A DNA stretch of 64,000 nucleotides from Tetrastigma voinierianum (lineage: Eukaryota > Streptophyta > Magnoliopsida > Vitales > Vitaceae). Shown here piece by piece: positions 25,222 through 34,341 of the stretch (positions are counted from its first letter, which is position 1; each line of letters opens with the position of its first letter). A program made the translations under genes and the position numbers. The stretch covers positions 2,294,001-2,358,000 of the forward strand of contig JAEQBH010000128.1 of the NCBI GenBank assembly GCA_016808115.1, written 5' to 3'. Under the pieces are notes generated by a model. It worked only from the letters and a program-made list of their open reading frames with translations, was not told where the DNA came from and ran no database searches.

Positions 25222-25255
25222 TTCCCCTTTGATTCAAAATTGCAGATTTTTTTTT

Positions 25256-25462
25256 TCATGGAGCACATCTTTCCATCTTTTCAAATTTGTGAAGCACTTC
25301 TCTCCACCTCATGATGCACGTCTCACCATCTTGTTGATGCACTCTCTCATCAACCTTCAATACTTCCTTCAATTTGCTAAAGCATCTTCTCTTAAAAAAA
25401 AAAATCAATTCAGTTTCATGGAGCACTTCTCTCCAAATTTCTTTTTGGTGCACTTCTCACCA
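25256..25462 (-). repeat. Degenerate short repeats (GGAGAGAAGTGCTCCATG type)
   Basis: On the plus strand, variants of GGAGCACTTCTCTCC recur near 25,258, 25,291, 25,313, 25,336, 25,418 and 25,446. They lie between the 3' LTR and the H2B fragment of the TRIM and have no coding sense that I recognise. Confidence 0.65.
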
Positions 25463-25486
25463 ACAAGAAGAATGTTTCCTCTTCAA

Positions 25487-25780
25487 TCACATCAAGAACC
25501 AGTTGGTCACAGCCTTGGTTCCCTTGGAGACAGCGATTTTCGTCATTTCTCCAGGAAGCACCAAACGTATAGCAGTTTGGATCTCCCGCGAAGTAATTGT
25601 GGACTTCTTGTTGTTGTCTCGAGCGATCTTTGCCTTCAGCAGGGCGACTTCTTCGCAAACCTTGGGATTTTCTCCGTGGAACTCGGTCACCGTCGACTTC
25701 TTCTCCTCCCTTTCACTTTCGACCAGGCTGCCTTGTAAGCCAAGGCCTCCCAAAAGCAGGCTTTCATTTTGACAACCCAT
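25487..25780 (-). pseudogene. Captured histone H2B C-terminal fragment inside TRIM
   Basis: A 97-codon open frame. Residues about 53-92 (25,505-25,624) read ARDNNKKSTITSREIQ, TAIRLVLPGE and a KAVT-ending tail, matching the end of plant histone H2B (RYNKKPTITSREIQTAVRL...GTKAVTKF). Residues 1-50 are unrelated and Lys/Glu-rich. The fragment begins late in the H2B fold and ends in a new tail (NWFLM) instead of KFTSS, so it lacks most of the histone fold and could not form a normal nucleosome. It lies in the same sense as the retroelement, consistent with read-through of a host transcript and template switching. It may be an untranslated relic. Confidence 0.85.
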
Positions 25781-25885
25781 ACATGATAACTTTCACCATA
25801 AAAAAGCGGTGAAAGGTAAAAGCGTGGAAGAAGAAAGCTATTATTTGCTCTCTGGTCGCCAGGCCCATGGGTGTTACGTCTTCAT

Positions 25886-26192
25886 TGTTGGGAGATTTTT
25901 CGAAGAGAGAAAAATGATTTTTTTGCACTACTCACGTAACACCCTTCTCTCTATTTTATTAGGAAATCCAAATGCCTTTAAATAGGCTACAAAGAGATAA
26001 TCAAAATTAAATAAATAAAATCCATTAATTATCCATTCAAAACTAACTCTCCATATTTATCACATAAAGCTAAAAATCTCAAACAACCTTAGACTCTCCC
26101 ACTCACAATTAAATAAATAAATAAAACAAAGCATTTCCTAATTAATAGAAACTATTAAAAAAAAAAAACCAACTTTGAATCATTCCCCAACA
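25886..26192 (-). repeat. 5' LTR of TRIM-like element
   Basis: Partner of 24,922-25,221. It is preceded by TTCAT and followed directly by the AGTAT target duplication. Confidence 0.92.
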
Positions 26193-26769
26193 AGTATTAG
26201 GGCCGAAATGTAACCCTCGAAGTCCAGCATCAAGGAGGCTAGGTCTAGGCCCTAGACAGTCGAAATGCTCGAATCCCATAGGGAGTCCCAGTCTCGGGCA
26301 TGAGAACAGAATGGCCAGATTGGTCCGCCATCAACAACACATCGAGCATAGCGTATCTCAGATGCGTTGGTCAGGGCTCGCTTAAAGTCTCCAACAAAAA
26401 GCATAAGTCAAAGCAATCGAAGAAGACCTCTACCTCCACTTACTGAATGTGGGGACACATGTTGCTACATTAGCAAACCATAACCCACTACCCTAATCCC
26501 ACTACCATTATGGGCAAAACATGAATAGGAAAGCGACACATGGCATGGTCCAGTAATATATGTAACATAAGGGGGGTGGGGACTTGAATTCTTTGTGACC
26601 CGAGAGAAATAAAGTAAATTGCTTACATTACGAGTATTGTTTTCATTAACGCCATTTATGGAAAGAAGTGGTTTCCTACATCTATCTTTTCTCTTTGTGA
26701 AAGAGCTACGACGTTGGAGTTTTGCGACAACCTTGACAAGCAGAATGGGAGAAATCAGATCGTCTAACC
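26193..26769 (+). other. Leader between LTR and gag (element D)
   Basis: After the target duplication the gypsy sequence resumes. No primer binding site could be identified with confidence. The rest looks like an untranslated leader before gag. Confidence 0.4.
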
Positions 26770-27377
26770 CCCCACCAATGATGGAGGAACACATGCATTA
26801 GCTAAAAATGATGCTCAAGGAGTAGTATGAGTCCCACTAACAACAGTTGGCCTATTTCCTAACGTCGAACACCTCCTTTAGGGAGAACTCTATTCTACGC
26901 GTAGTGGCTCTCGCCTATCAAGCAGAGCACACACCCATTGTCGCCCTCCCACCAGAAATGCCTCCACCTCCCCAGCACAGTAACCTCGCCAGGCAACCTT
27001 TCGAGACGTTGAGGGAGAGGAGCCCTAGTCGATCGGCTTCTAGCAAGAGCATTATACCCTACCCTTGACGCTGCAACAGAACCAACCTTGGCAAGCTCAA
27101 GTAGGGTGGTGAACCTAGATCCCTTTCGTCACCAAAAAATCAGAACCTGGCCCTCCGCGCTTTAAAAAATATGGTGGTATCACCATTTGTCCTTGCCATC
27201 CTGCACCAAGATCCTCCCCTGAACTTCGTGTTGCCCAAGTTCCAAATGTATGATGGAATCTGGGACACGTTCTCCACTTGATGCATTTCCGCCAAGTCAT
27301 GATGCTATAAAGCGACAACGATGTATACATGCGAGTTTTTCATCCATCTTAGCCAAACTGCCATGTAGTGGTTTTAT
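26770..27377 (+). pseudogene. Gypsy gag N-terminal remnant (element D), cut by copia insertion
   Basis: A frame starting near 26,776 (MMEEHMH) is followed by Ala/Pro-rich sequence and SPSRSA. SPFVLAILHQDPPLNFVLPK and FQMYDG follow (27,178-27,265), then LMHFRQVMML and SDNDVYM in the next frame. These match the conserved N-terminal half of Tat-type Gag (LPKF-x-x-YDG-x-x-DPxxHL...F). Stops and shifts are present, and the gene ends where the copia LTR begins at 27,378. It is the complementary half to the gag C-terminus at 7.0-7.6 kb, though a middle part of about 150 residues is missing from both. Confidence 0.7.
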
Positions 27378-28087
27378 TGTTGGAAATAAGCGGGCGGATA
27401 TTTTAAATTGTTGATTTAACCTGTTGGGGTCGATAAAATGCGTAAAGAAAAATAATATCATAAAGGAGATAATCACAAAAATATGACGAAAGGGAATTTT
27501 AACGTGGAAACCTCCCCAAAGTGAGATGAGGAAAAACCGCGGGACCTTTGTCGGAGTCCACCAAATATCACTATAATAATTTAGGTACAAAACTGAATTT
27601 AAACTAGGTTCAACACACAGCTTTTCAGCCTTGTCGAAAGATGCGCTAAGATCAAAAACAATGAAATCATCTAAATATAGTGAATAAAATAATAGGCAAA
27701 TCTAGCCTCAAATCAAAGGCCAGATTGATAAAAGATCTCACGAAATTTGTCCTACGAGATACGATCAATAAGAAAACCTTTCTGGAAAAAATATACCCAA
27801 AAAACAGATTATCTGGCTGCCTCTCTTCTACTGAAAAAAAACCTGGATTATCTGCCGTCCCTTTTTTTTCTGCTGCAAAAGAACTGCTGGAAAAACTGCT
27901 GCGAACCACACACGGCTTCACCCTCTTTTTCTGCTCCAGAAAAAATGCACACAGCACACCTCCTTTTCTGCTCCAGAAAAAAAACGCATTCCACGGCTCC
28001 TCAGAATTTTTATCATAAAACATATAGCCCTAATGGGCTTAAGAGGTAAGTGGGCCGCTTAAAAATTTGGGCTGGACCCACTTTACA
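27378..28087 (-). repeat. 3' LTR of copia element
   Basis: On the plus strand it starts TGTTGGAAATAAG and ends CCCACTTTACA. No second copy was found in the window, so the LTR call rests on its termini, the adjacent purine tract and its position after copia RNase H. It contains short homopolymer-rich repeats of TTTTCTGCT(C/G) (27,868-27,980). Confidence 0.75.
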
Positions 28088-28098
28088 ATCTCCCCCTC
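28088..28098 (-). promoter_or_regulatory. Polypurine tract of copia element
   Basis: The minus strand reads AGGGGGAGAT immediately before the LTR's TGTAAAGTGGG, the usual plus-strand priming site of copia elements. Confidence 0.75.
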
Positions 28099-28439
28099 CA
28101 GCCCAACATAAGGGGAGATTACACTCTAACATCTCAGTTAGAGTCCATCTTATTGACCGGCACAAAGCTTGACTTCTCTACGGTAACAACTTTTGTCATC
28201 ATATGAGGAGGATTAAAATGCAATGTGAATCTTCTTAAAGATTGTAAGCTCTTTTCCAATGACATCGTAACCAATGATATCTCCATCAATGTGCTTTGTC
28301 ACGGGAATGAATTACGAAGTATTCTTGCTCAAGTCCATAACCTCTGACTATCACAAAACACAACATACATCTTACATCAAACCCGGCTCTTGAATGAATC
28401 TCTTCATCCATAACATCTCTTTTCTTTGGCGATTATATT

Positions 28440-29490
28440 ATATATTCCTGCCTCGGTAGTAGACAAAGCGACACATACGTAACTTAAATTGCCATGAAAG
28501 CGGCTCGACAGAAGTGAATAAAGCCCGGAAGTCGACTTTCTACCATCAAGGTCTTTGCCATATCGGCATCTGTAAAACCTTTAACCTTGGTTTGAGACCC
28601 CAAAACTCAAACACAATTTTGAAGTACCCCTCGAATATTTGAAGATCCATTTCCTGCTTGTCTCCTTTCTGGATTTGAGAGAAATCTACTCAGCAATATA
28701 GGCATATTTAATGTGGGGCCTTGTACAAACCATGCAATATAAGACTCCCCACTAGCGAGGAAGTAAGGAATAGAGTATCTTGCCTTTTCATCACATTTAA
28801 TAATGGGGCATAAGCTTACATAAGCTTAAAGTGATTGGCTAGAGGTGTGCTAAGCGGCTTAGCATCTTTCATATTGAACCTTTCAAGCACCACGTTCAAC
28901 ATACTTTTCTGTAATGACCACAACTTCTTTGCCTTTCTATCTCGAGTAATTCGCATACTTGACATTTGTTTTTACCAAGCCTAAGTCCTTCATGTCAAAG
29001 GACTTGAACAACCTCTCTTTCAACTTGCCAATCAATTTTGAATCATTCCCCGCTATTAACATATCATCAACATAAAGTAAAAGAATAATGAAGTTACCAT
29101 CTGTAAACTTCCTGAAATAAACACAATGATCTGCATCTGTCCTCTTATACTCGTGGCTCACCATAAAGAAATCAAACTTCTTGTACCACTGCCTTGGCGC
29201 TGCTTCAACCATAAAGACTTTTCTTTGATTTGCCATGTGCTCCTTACCTTTACTTCAAACCCCCTCGGGTTGTGACATGTAAATTTCTTCATTCAAATCA
29301 CCATGAAGAAAAGCGGAGTCTTCACATCTAAGCATTCCAAGCTCGAGGTCTAAACTAGCGATCGAACTCAAAACAACTGATAGAAGACATTTTCTGGCGG
29401 AAGAATATCTCATCAAAGTCAATACCCTTTTACTGCCCCAAAACCCTTTTACTACCAAGCGAGCTTTATGTAGCAATTTTTCCATCACTA
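28440..29490 (-). pseudogene. Copia reverse transcriptase and RNase H remnant
   Basis: From 29,488: HKARLVVKGF, FLHGDLNEEIYMSQPEGV, then APRQWYKKFDFFMVSHEYKR and the catalytic YVDD (29,063-29,074) followed by MLIAG, all classic Ty1/copia RT blocks. Downstream in other frames are DAKPLSTPLANHFKL (about 28,840), a decayed GSLMYAMVCTRPDIA-like block (about 28,700) and the RNase H SDADM-type motif GFTDADMAKT (about 28,575). Stops and frameshifts are frequent. The YVDD active site is intact in its local frame of 99 codons. Confidence 0.88.
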
Positions 29491-29676
29491 TCTTTCTTCA
29501 ACGACACCCGTTTGTTCCTTAATGCCTTTAGCCGCACTGGAGTTCCGACTTCATGCATCGTTAACACAACAAGAATGCGATTGCTCACTGTAGCTTTAAA
29601 TCAATTTTTACTTATACGTAGTGCGCTGCTTCTTGAAAATTCTCTGAAATACCTCATCAGTAATCAACACATACTC

Positions 29677-32010
29677 TGTAAGACAGAAATTCAATTTACG
29701 GAATAAGGGCAAAAATCGTAATTTCAGTTACAAAATTGTAATTTCGGTTAAAAATCCGTAATTAATTCTCTAGATCTATGATGGCAAAACGGATCATACC
29801 GTTGGAATCGTCTCGAAAAATCTAGTTAGCACGTAAAATTTCGTAATTTTCAGGAGCGGTCGAATTTACACGTTTTCGGCGTCGCGGTTGAAGGTCTTAG
29901 TCGTCGGTTTGATGCGGCAATACATATAGCGTGTACTCATGTACCATAGGTGGTATGGAGTGAAATAATGGAAATGGGCCAGTAGAGGTAGTCTTAGGGT
30001 CTCAATCACAGTAAAGAGGAACGTTTGGGCGTACCGCGTTGAAACAATCATTTGAAGTAGTGTGAATAGATCATCTCGCCGTTTAGCCGTGAAGCATTGA
30101 AGCCATTTTAGATGCAGGAGGTTGAAGCTTTCGAATTAGAGAGAGTCTCTGAAACACTACAGAAATACTCTGTGATCGGACCAGTTGGATTTCGGCCCGA
30201 GGCGAAGAACGTTACACGCGGGCGGTGCAGCGTGGACCCGGGTTTGCGAGGTTTTTGACAACTCCATGAGGTAGGATTTTTCTCCTACGTGTGTGTTTTA
30301 TTTGAATTTTGAGTGTTTCGATGTTTGATTTAGTTTGAGGCGAAGTGAGGAAGTAGTTTGATCGATCCCCGAGCATGGGACCCAGGTGTTAGAATTTCTT
30401 GGGATTTTTCCCCCATCAGTGAGTGCCCGGCTTAGGGGCTGTTTGGGTGGTTTATTTCATAAAATTCTTTTAAATCGTCATGATGAAAATCTGGGAATGG
30501 GTGTTTGATCGATCACGAACGTGGGGCCAGGGTGTCGAAGATTTTTTAGACATTCTTGGGCAGTCCGTGGCTGTTGGGGATGCAAATTGGGTCATTTATC
30601 ATAATTGTTCCAATAAATTATGCTTTGGTAATCTCTATAAGATAGGAGATGGGTAAAAATTCGGTTCAAGGTGGAGCCAGGGTTGGACATATGTGGGCTG
30701 CCAGTGGGCCGACCGCTGCTTTGGAGACTGGGGTGTTAAAAGCGGTCGAGTTGTGAGAAAATGGGCGTGTCATCATGTGTTTTGGTATGGATTGGCGGGA
30801 ATGGCCATGGATTGCGGGTTCCTGAGTGAGCAGTTGATTCCTGTGATTTTTCGGGAATATTAGCAGGGGTTTCACTATTCAGCAGTCATTCCCTAAAAAT
30901 ATATTTTAGTGGAAATATACGTTTGGTCGAGTGATTTAAATTAAATTGTTTCGTGTTTGATCATTAGCCCAGTGAGCTAATTTTGATGTGATATATGAGT
31001 TGTATAATTACATAACGTGATTGTGTGATTTGATTTATGCAGTATATTCATGTTTATATATTTGCATGCATTGTATGAATTATTGAAATGACATCATAAT
31101 GCATTTTCATATGCCTTTGGGGTATCCTACTAGAGATGGTGAGTGCATGAGTATGATCTAGAGAAGACGGTTCAGAGGATAGTCTAAAAATGTAAATTAT
31201 CGGAGGGTAGTCCATAAACTTAAAATATCAATCGTCGGGCGACGATTGATATTCATGGAGGGTAGTCACAAACATTATATATATCAATGCGTCGGGCGGC
31301 CCGATTGATATTCATCGGATGATCCACGAGCATTATATATCAATCGTCGGGTGACCCACGATTGATATATATACGCCGGAGGAATTTGTCATGTAATATA
31401 ATAATTCTCATACGAGGCTTGGCGAGTGTAGAGAAGTGTCGATGAGGACTCGGGATGCGAGTTGGTCATGTCGCGCCAGTGATTCAAGTAGGATCATGCA
31501 TTTTGCTTGAATGTGTGTTTAAATTGGAACATTGCCTGCTTGCACTTGGGTGGTGAGAGTAGCCCGCTTGATGATTCTCCTGCGAGCTTTAGCTCACCGA
31601 TCGTGGGATCGGCACTACAGTGCGGGAGGCGTGCGAGAGACGGCTAGATCTGGGGTGGCCCCAGAAGAAAGCCGAGATGTGGCTTTGTTGATGTTTACAT
31701 GTATTAGATGCTTCTCATTTTAATATATGTATTTGTATAAGAACAAATCATTAACTCTTGCATTATGGATATAGTTGGAATATTGTAAGATATAAGCATT
31801 TGGATATAGTGTGATTAGTATTGGTTTTTGGGCCCCGAGGCACGTTTGTAATCGGGTGATTGATGTTGGGATGAGTTTTATGAGATTTTGTATTTTAGGT
31901 AGATCCAGAGTACAAAGGAGACTGCTAGATTTTAGTGAAAAATGTCAGTGCACGACATTGCGCGAGAAATGTCCATGGGTAGTCAAACGGACCCGAGGTT
32001 TTAGGCGTCA
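29677..32010 (+). repeat. 5' LTR of element B
   Basis: It aligns throughout with 37,359-39,661. The first ~190 bp are nearly identical, and later parts alternate between identity and divergent patches. It contains three tandem hairpin units at 31,205-31,380. Confidence 0.92.
31205..31380 (+). repeat. Tandem hairpin repeats inside LTR of element B
   Basis: Three ~60-bp units each hold an inverted repeat. The first has a perfect 13-bp stem (AATATCAATCGTC at 31,224-31,236, complement at 31,241-31,253) around a GGGC loop. The linkers share a GGAGGGTAGTC-like sequence. Equivalent units occur in the 3' LTR at 38,899-39,050 and, decayed, in both LTRs of element A. Confidence 0.85.
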
Positions 32011-32015
32011 CGACT

Positions 32016-32026
32016 TGGTATCGAGC
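32016..32026 (+). promoter_or_regulatory. Primer binding site of element B (initiator tRNA-Met)
   Basis: TGGTATCGAGC lies five bases after the 5' LTR. It equals the plant initiator-Met site TGGTATCAGAGC minus one base. Confidence 0.8.
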
Positions 32027-33866
32027 TTAGGTATCTCTTTGAATACCTAGGGAGGCTGGTTTGGGTGTAAATCACCCGCAGGTGGTTTGATGTAGATATA
32101 GGTATGGGAACCTATAGATAGAAAATTTGGGCTTAGGCCATGGTTGAGGATAGGCATGCACTAGGTGTGTGGTTAAGTGTTTGAGTTTAGGTATGAGATT
32201 ACCTAGGAAAATCCACTGGGACAACTAGGACACCTAATTGCACGATAATGTTGATGTGTTTTGTGTGATTTGTTGAAGATTAATGTGTTTATTATGAATA
32301 CCATGTTGTAAGTGTGTTGTGGAATGTGTGTGTGTAGTGATTAGCACATGAATGTGTAGAAACAATTTGAGTGATACGAATTTGCTGGAAAAGATAATGA
32401 GAAGAATAAATTTTATAAATTTATTTGGCTATTAAGGTGATGAAAATAATTTTCTAAGTTGAAGAAAATACGAGGAAATAAATTTTTATAAATTTGTTAG
32501 TTGGGATTGAAGAAAATGGGAGAAAATAGAATTTTAGAAATTTATACGAGTGGGAAAAAAAATTTTTTAGTGGGCTTGGAAAAGAAAATAAATTTTATAA
32601 ATTTATTTGGTTAGAGGAGGAGAAAATGATTTTCTAGTTTTATATGGTGTAAAATTTAAGTAGTTAAAATAAATTTTATAAATTTATTTGAGTATTAAAG
32701 TGTGAAAAAAAAATGATTTTAGTGATTTTAGAGATTTTTCCAATTACGGAAAAAATCATTTATAATGAAAAAAAACGAAAAAAAATTTTGAGCGAAAAAA
32801 AAAATTCGAGTGAATACTGCCCATTTTAATATGTGATATTATCTTTGCCAATAGGCTAGTGGGTTAGCAATTGTATTGCAATACAATTGTGGCGAACATC
32901 TTTGGGAAGGCAAATTTGTATTGCAATATTGTTGCGAGGGGTGGATTGTGTCATGATACAAAAGCGTATTAATGTGAGCGAGCCCAGTCTTTGTATTCTG
33001 TCTGATCCTTTGAGCCTGTTGTGCTGGCGGCGAAAGCGCGCCAGTAAGCGGCGAAGCGCGGCGACGCGCGCGCCTGCGTCTTCCGGAAGTCTTATGACGT
33101 CGCGTAAGCAGCCAAAGCGAACGTGCCCGATAAGCGTCTGCCCAGCGAAGCGAAGCGCCTTAATATATGAAGCCAGCAATGCCTTAGTATGGCGTCGCCA
33201 GCCAGCCTTAGCCTTATGGCCCGTAACTGGCGTCGCTGGCGGCTGGCGCGCGGCTTGCGAAAACGCCCATGGCGGTATGCACGCCGATTGCACTCGACTT
33301 GATTTTGACAGGTTTTTTGACTCGGTATTTTTTTCACAGTCGATACGCAGACATACTTCATTCATCTTGAAATTTTCGAAAAAGAAAAATATTTTATAAA
33401 AATATTTAAAAAAATCAAATAAAATCAAATAAATTTTGATACAAAATTTTCGAAAAATAAAATTTTCAAAAAATAAAATTTTGAAAATAAAATTTTTCTT
33501 TAGCTCATCATTTACATGCAAAATTCGTGCGTATGCTTCGAGCTATGTGTATGATTTACGTCTCGAGAATTGTGTTCATGCCTCAGAGACACTGTATTGG
33601 ATTAACTACCGTTTGAAATCCTTGATTCTTGTGATGGTTTGTAGAAGTTATATGCATAGTGTGATGCGTATAGGAAAAATGGTGAATGCTGAGTTGGGAC
33701 CGATGACCTTAGGGATTTGGATCTTGGCCCCGGGTGGTTGAATTTAAGCGCCAACCCAGAAAATGAGAAGCGGGTCGGTTCATGGTTGTTAAGTCTATTG
33801 GCATGTACATTGCTAGTTAGACTAAAATGAAAGTTAAATGATTCTTGTTGCCATGTAATGGTGTAA
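32027..33866 (+). other. Non-coding leader of element B
   Basis: AT-rich leader with AAATAAATTTTATAAATTTATTTGG-type blocks (32,400-32,700), a 22-bp perfect palindrome centred on TATTGCAATA (32,868-32,889) and a GC-rich island (about 33,000-33,290). The frames in the island are rich in Arg/Ala on both strands and match no protein. Confidence 0.75.
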
Positions 33867-34341
33867 ATGGCTAGTAGAGGACGTCCACGGGGCAGTCGGG
33901 CACCATAGGCTGATTGACCCGGCCGCCGGCATTTGAACGGCGGGCCTTTGAAGGCTAGTAGGTGTTGTAGTAGGCTGCTGCTCGCATAGGCTAGCATAGC
34001 CGGTGGTCGAGACCACTAGTAACCCCGGAGGTTTAGGGCGTATCATCCTCAGATATTCACAGCGGGGGAGGAAGTCAGATGGTGGTCGACCATTGGTTCA
34101 TCTGCATATCGAAAGTGTTAGAGGTTATGGAAAATACCTGGCGCGGCCGGATCGTTAAACTGCGTTCTAGCTAGAGAATGAGGCCCCAGTATGATGGAAA
34201 TGGGCGGACCTCTAGAGACACCGAGGAGCCGTTGTATGTGAGTTTCTCCCCTAGGGATTAGGGGCGAGAAATAAGAATGATAGGTCGGACTGCGAGTTAG
34301 AGATCTCAAGGACTCTCTCCGCAGGTGGTTTGAGGATTTTG
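33867..34341 (+). pseudogene. Shortened gag stub of element B
   Basis: A likely start at 33,867 gives MASRGRPRGSRAP followed by a stop. FRAYHPQIFTAGEE (about 34,034-34,075) matches the start of the gag domain seen in element A. The sequence then reaches GLRVRDLKDS directly before the protease tail, as in A. The C-terminal gag domain and zinc knuckle are missing. Confidence 0.6.

Larger units (their letters stand above)
24922..26192 (-). mobile_element. TRIM-like LTR element carrying a histone H2B fragment
   Basis: Two direct repeats, 24,922-25,221 (300 bp) and 25,886-26,192 (307 bp), begin TGTTGGG and end CCCCAACA and enclose only 664 bp. AGTAT occurs on both sides (24,917-24,921 and 26,193-26,197), a perfect 5-bp target duplication. 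A purine tract (CAAAGGGGAA on the minus strand) next to the low-coordinate LTR sets the orientation. No gag or pol is present, so it needed proteins from another element. Its size fits terminal-repeat retrotransposons in miniature. A canonical tRNA primer site is not obvious. Confidence 0.9.
7005..27377 (+). mobile_element. Decayed Tat-lineage Ty3/gypsy complex (elements C and D)
   Basis: Plus-strand remnants run gag C-terminus, protease, RT, RNase H and integrase (7.0-10.65 kb), tandem-repeat 3' region, antisense extra ORF (to ~23.4 kb), probable LTR (24.36-24.92 kb), then a gag N-terminus (26.77-27.38 kb). A long 3' region with tandem repeats and an antisense extra ORF is characteristic of Tat elements such as Retand or Grande. 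Element A and a TRIM-like element are nested inside, and a copia element cuts the right end. The order looks like one unit followed by the start of a second sharing the central LTR. The 5' LTR and early gag of the first unit are missing. Confidence 0.7.

Noticed and set aside
27667..28049. Opposing ~100-codon frames with KKTHS and ENAFFFWS segments
   Set aside because: They fall inside the copia LTR and reflect repeated TTTTCTGCT words. There is no family resemblance.
32856..33521. 221-codon minus-strand open frame
   Set aside because: It spans the leader of element B, including AT-rich flanks and the GC island. It resembles no protein and runs opposite to the element's genes.
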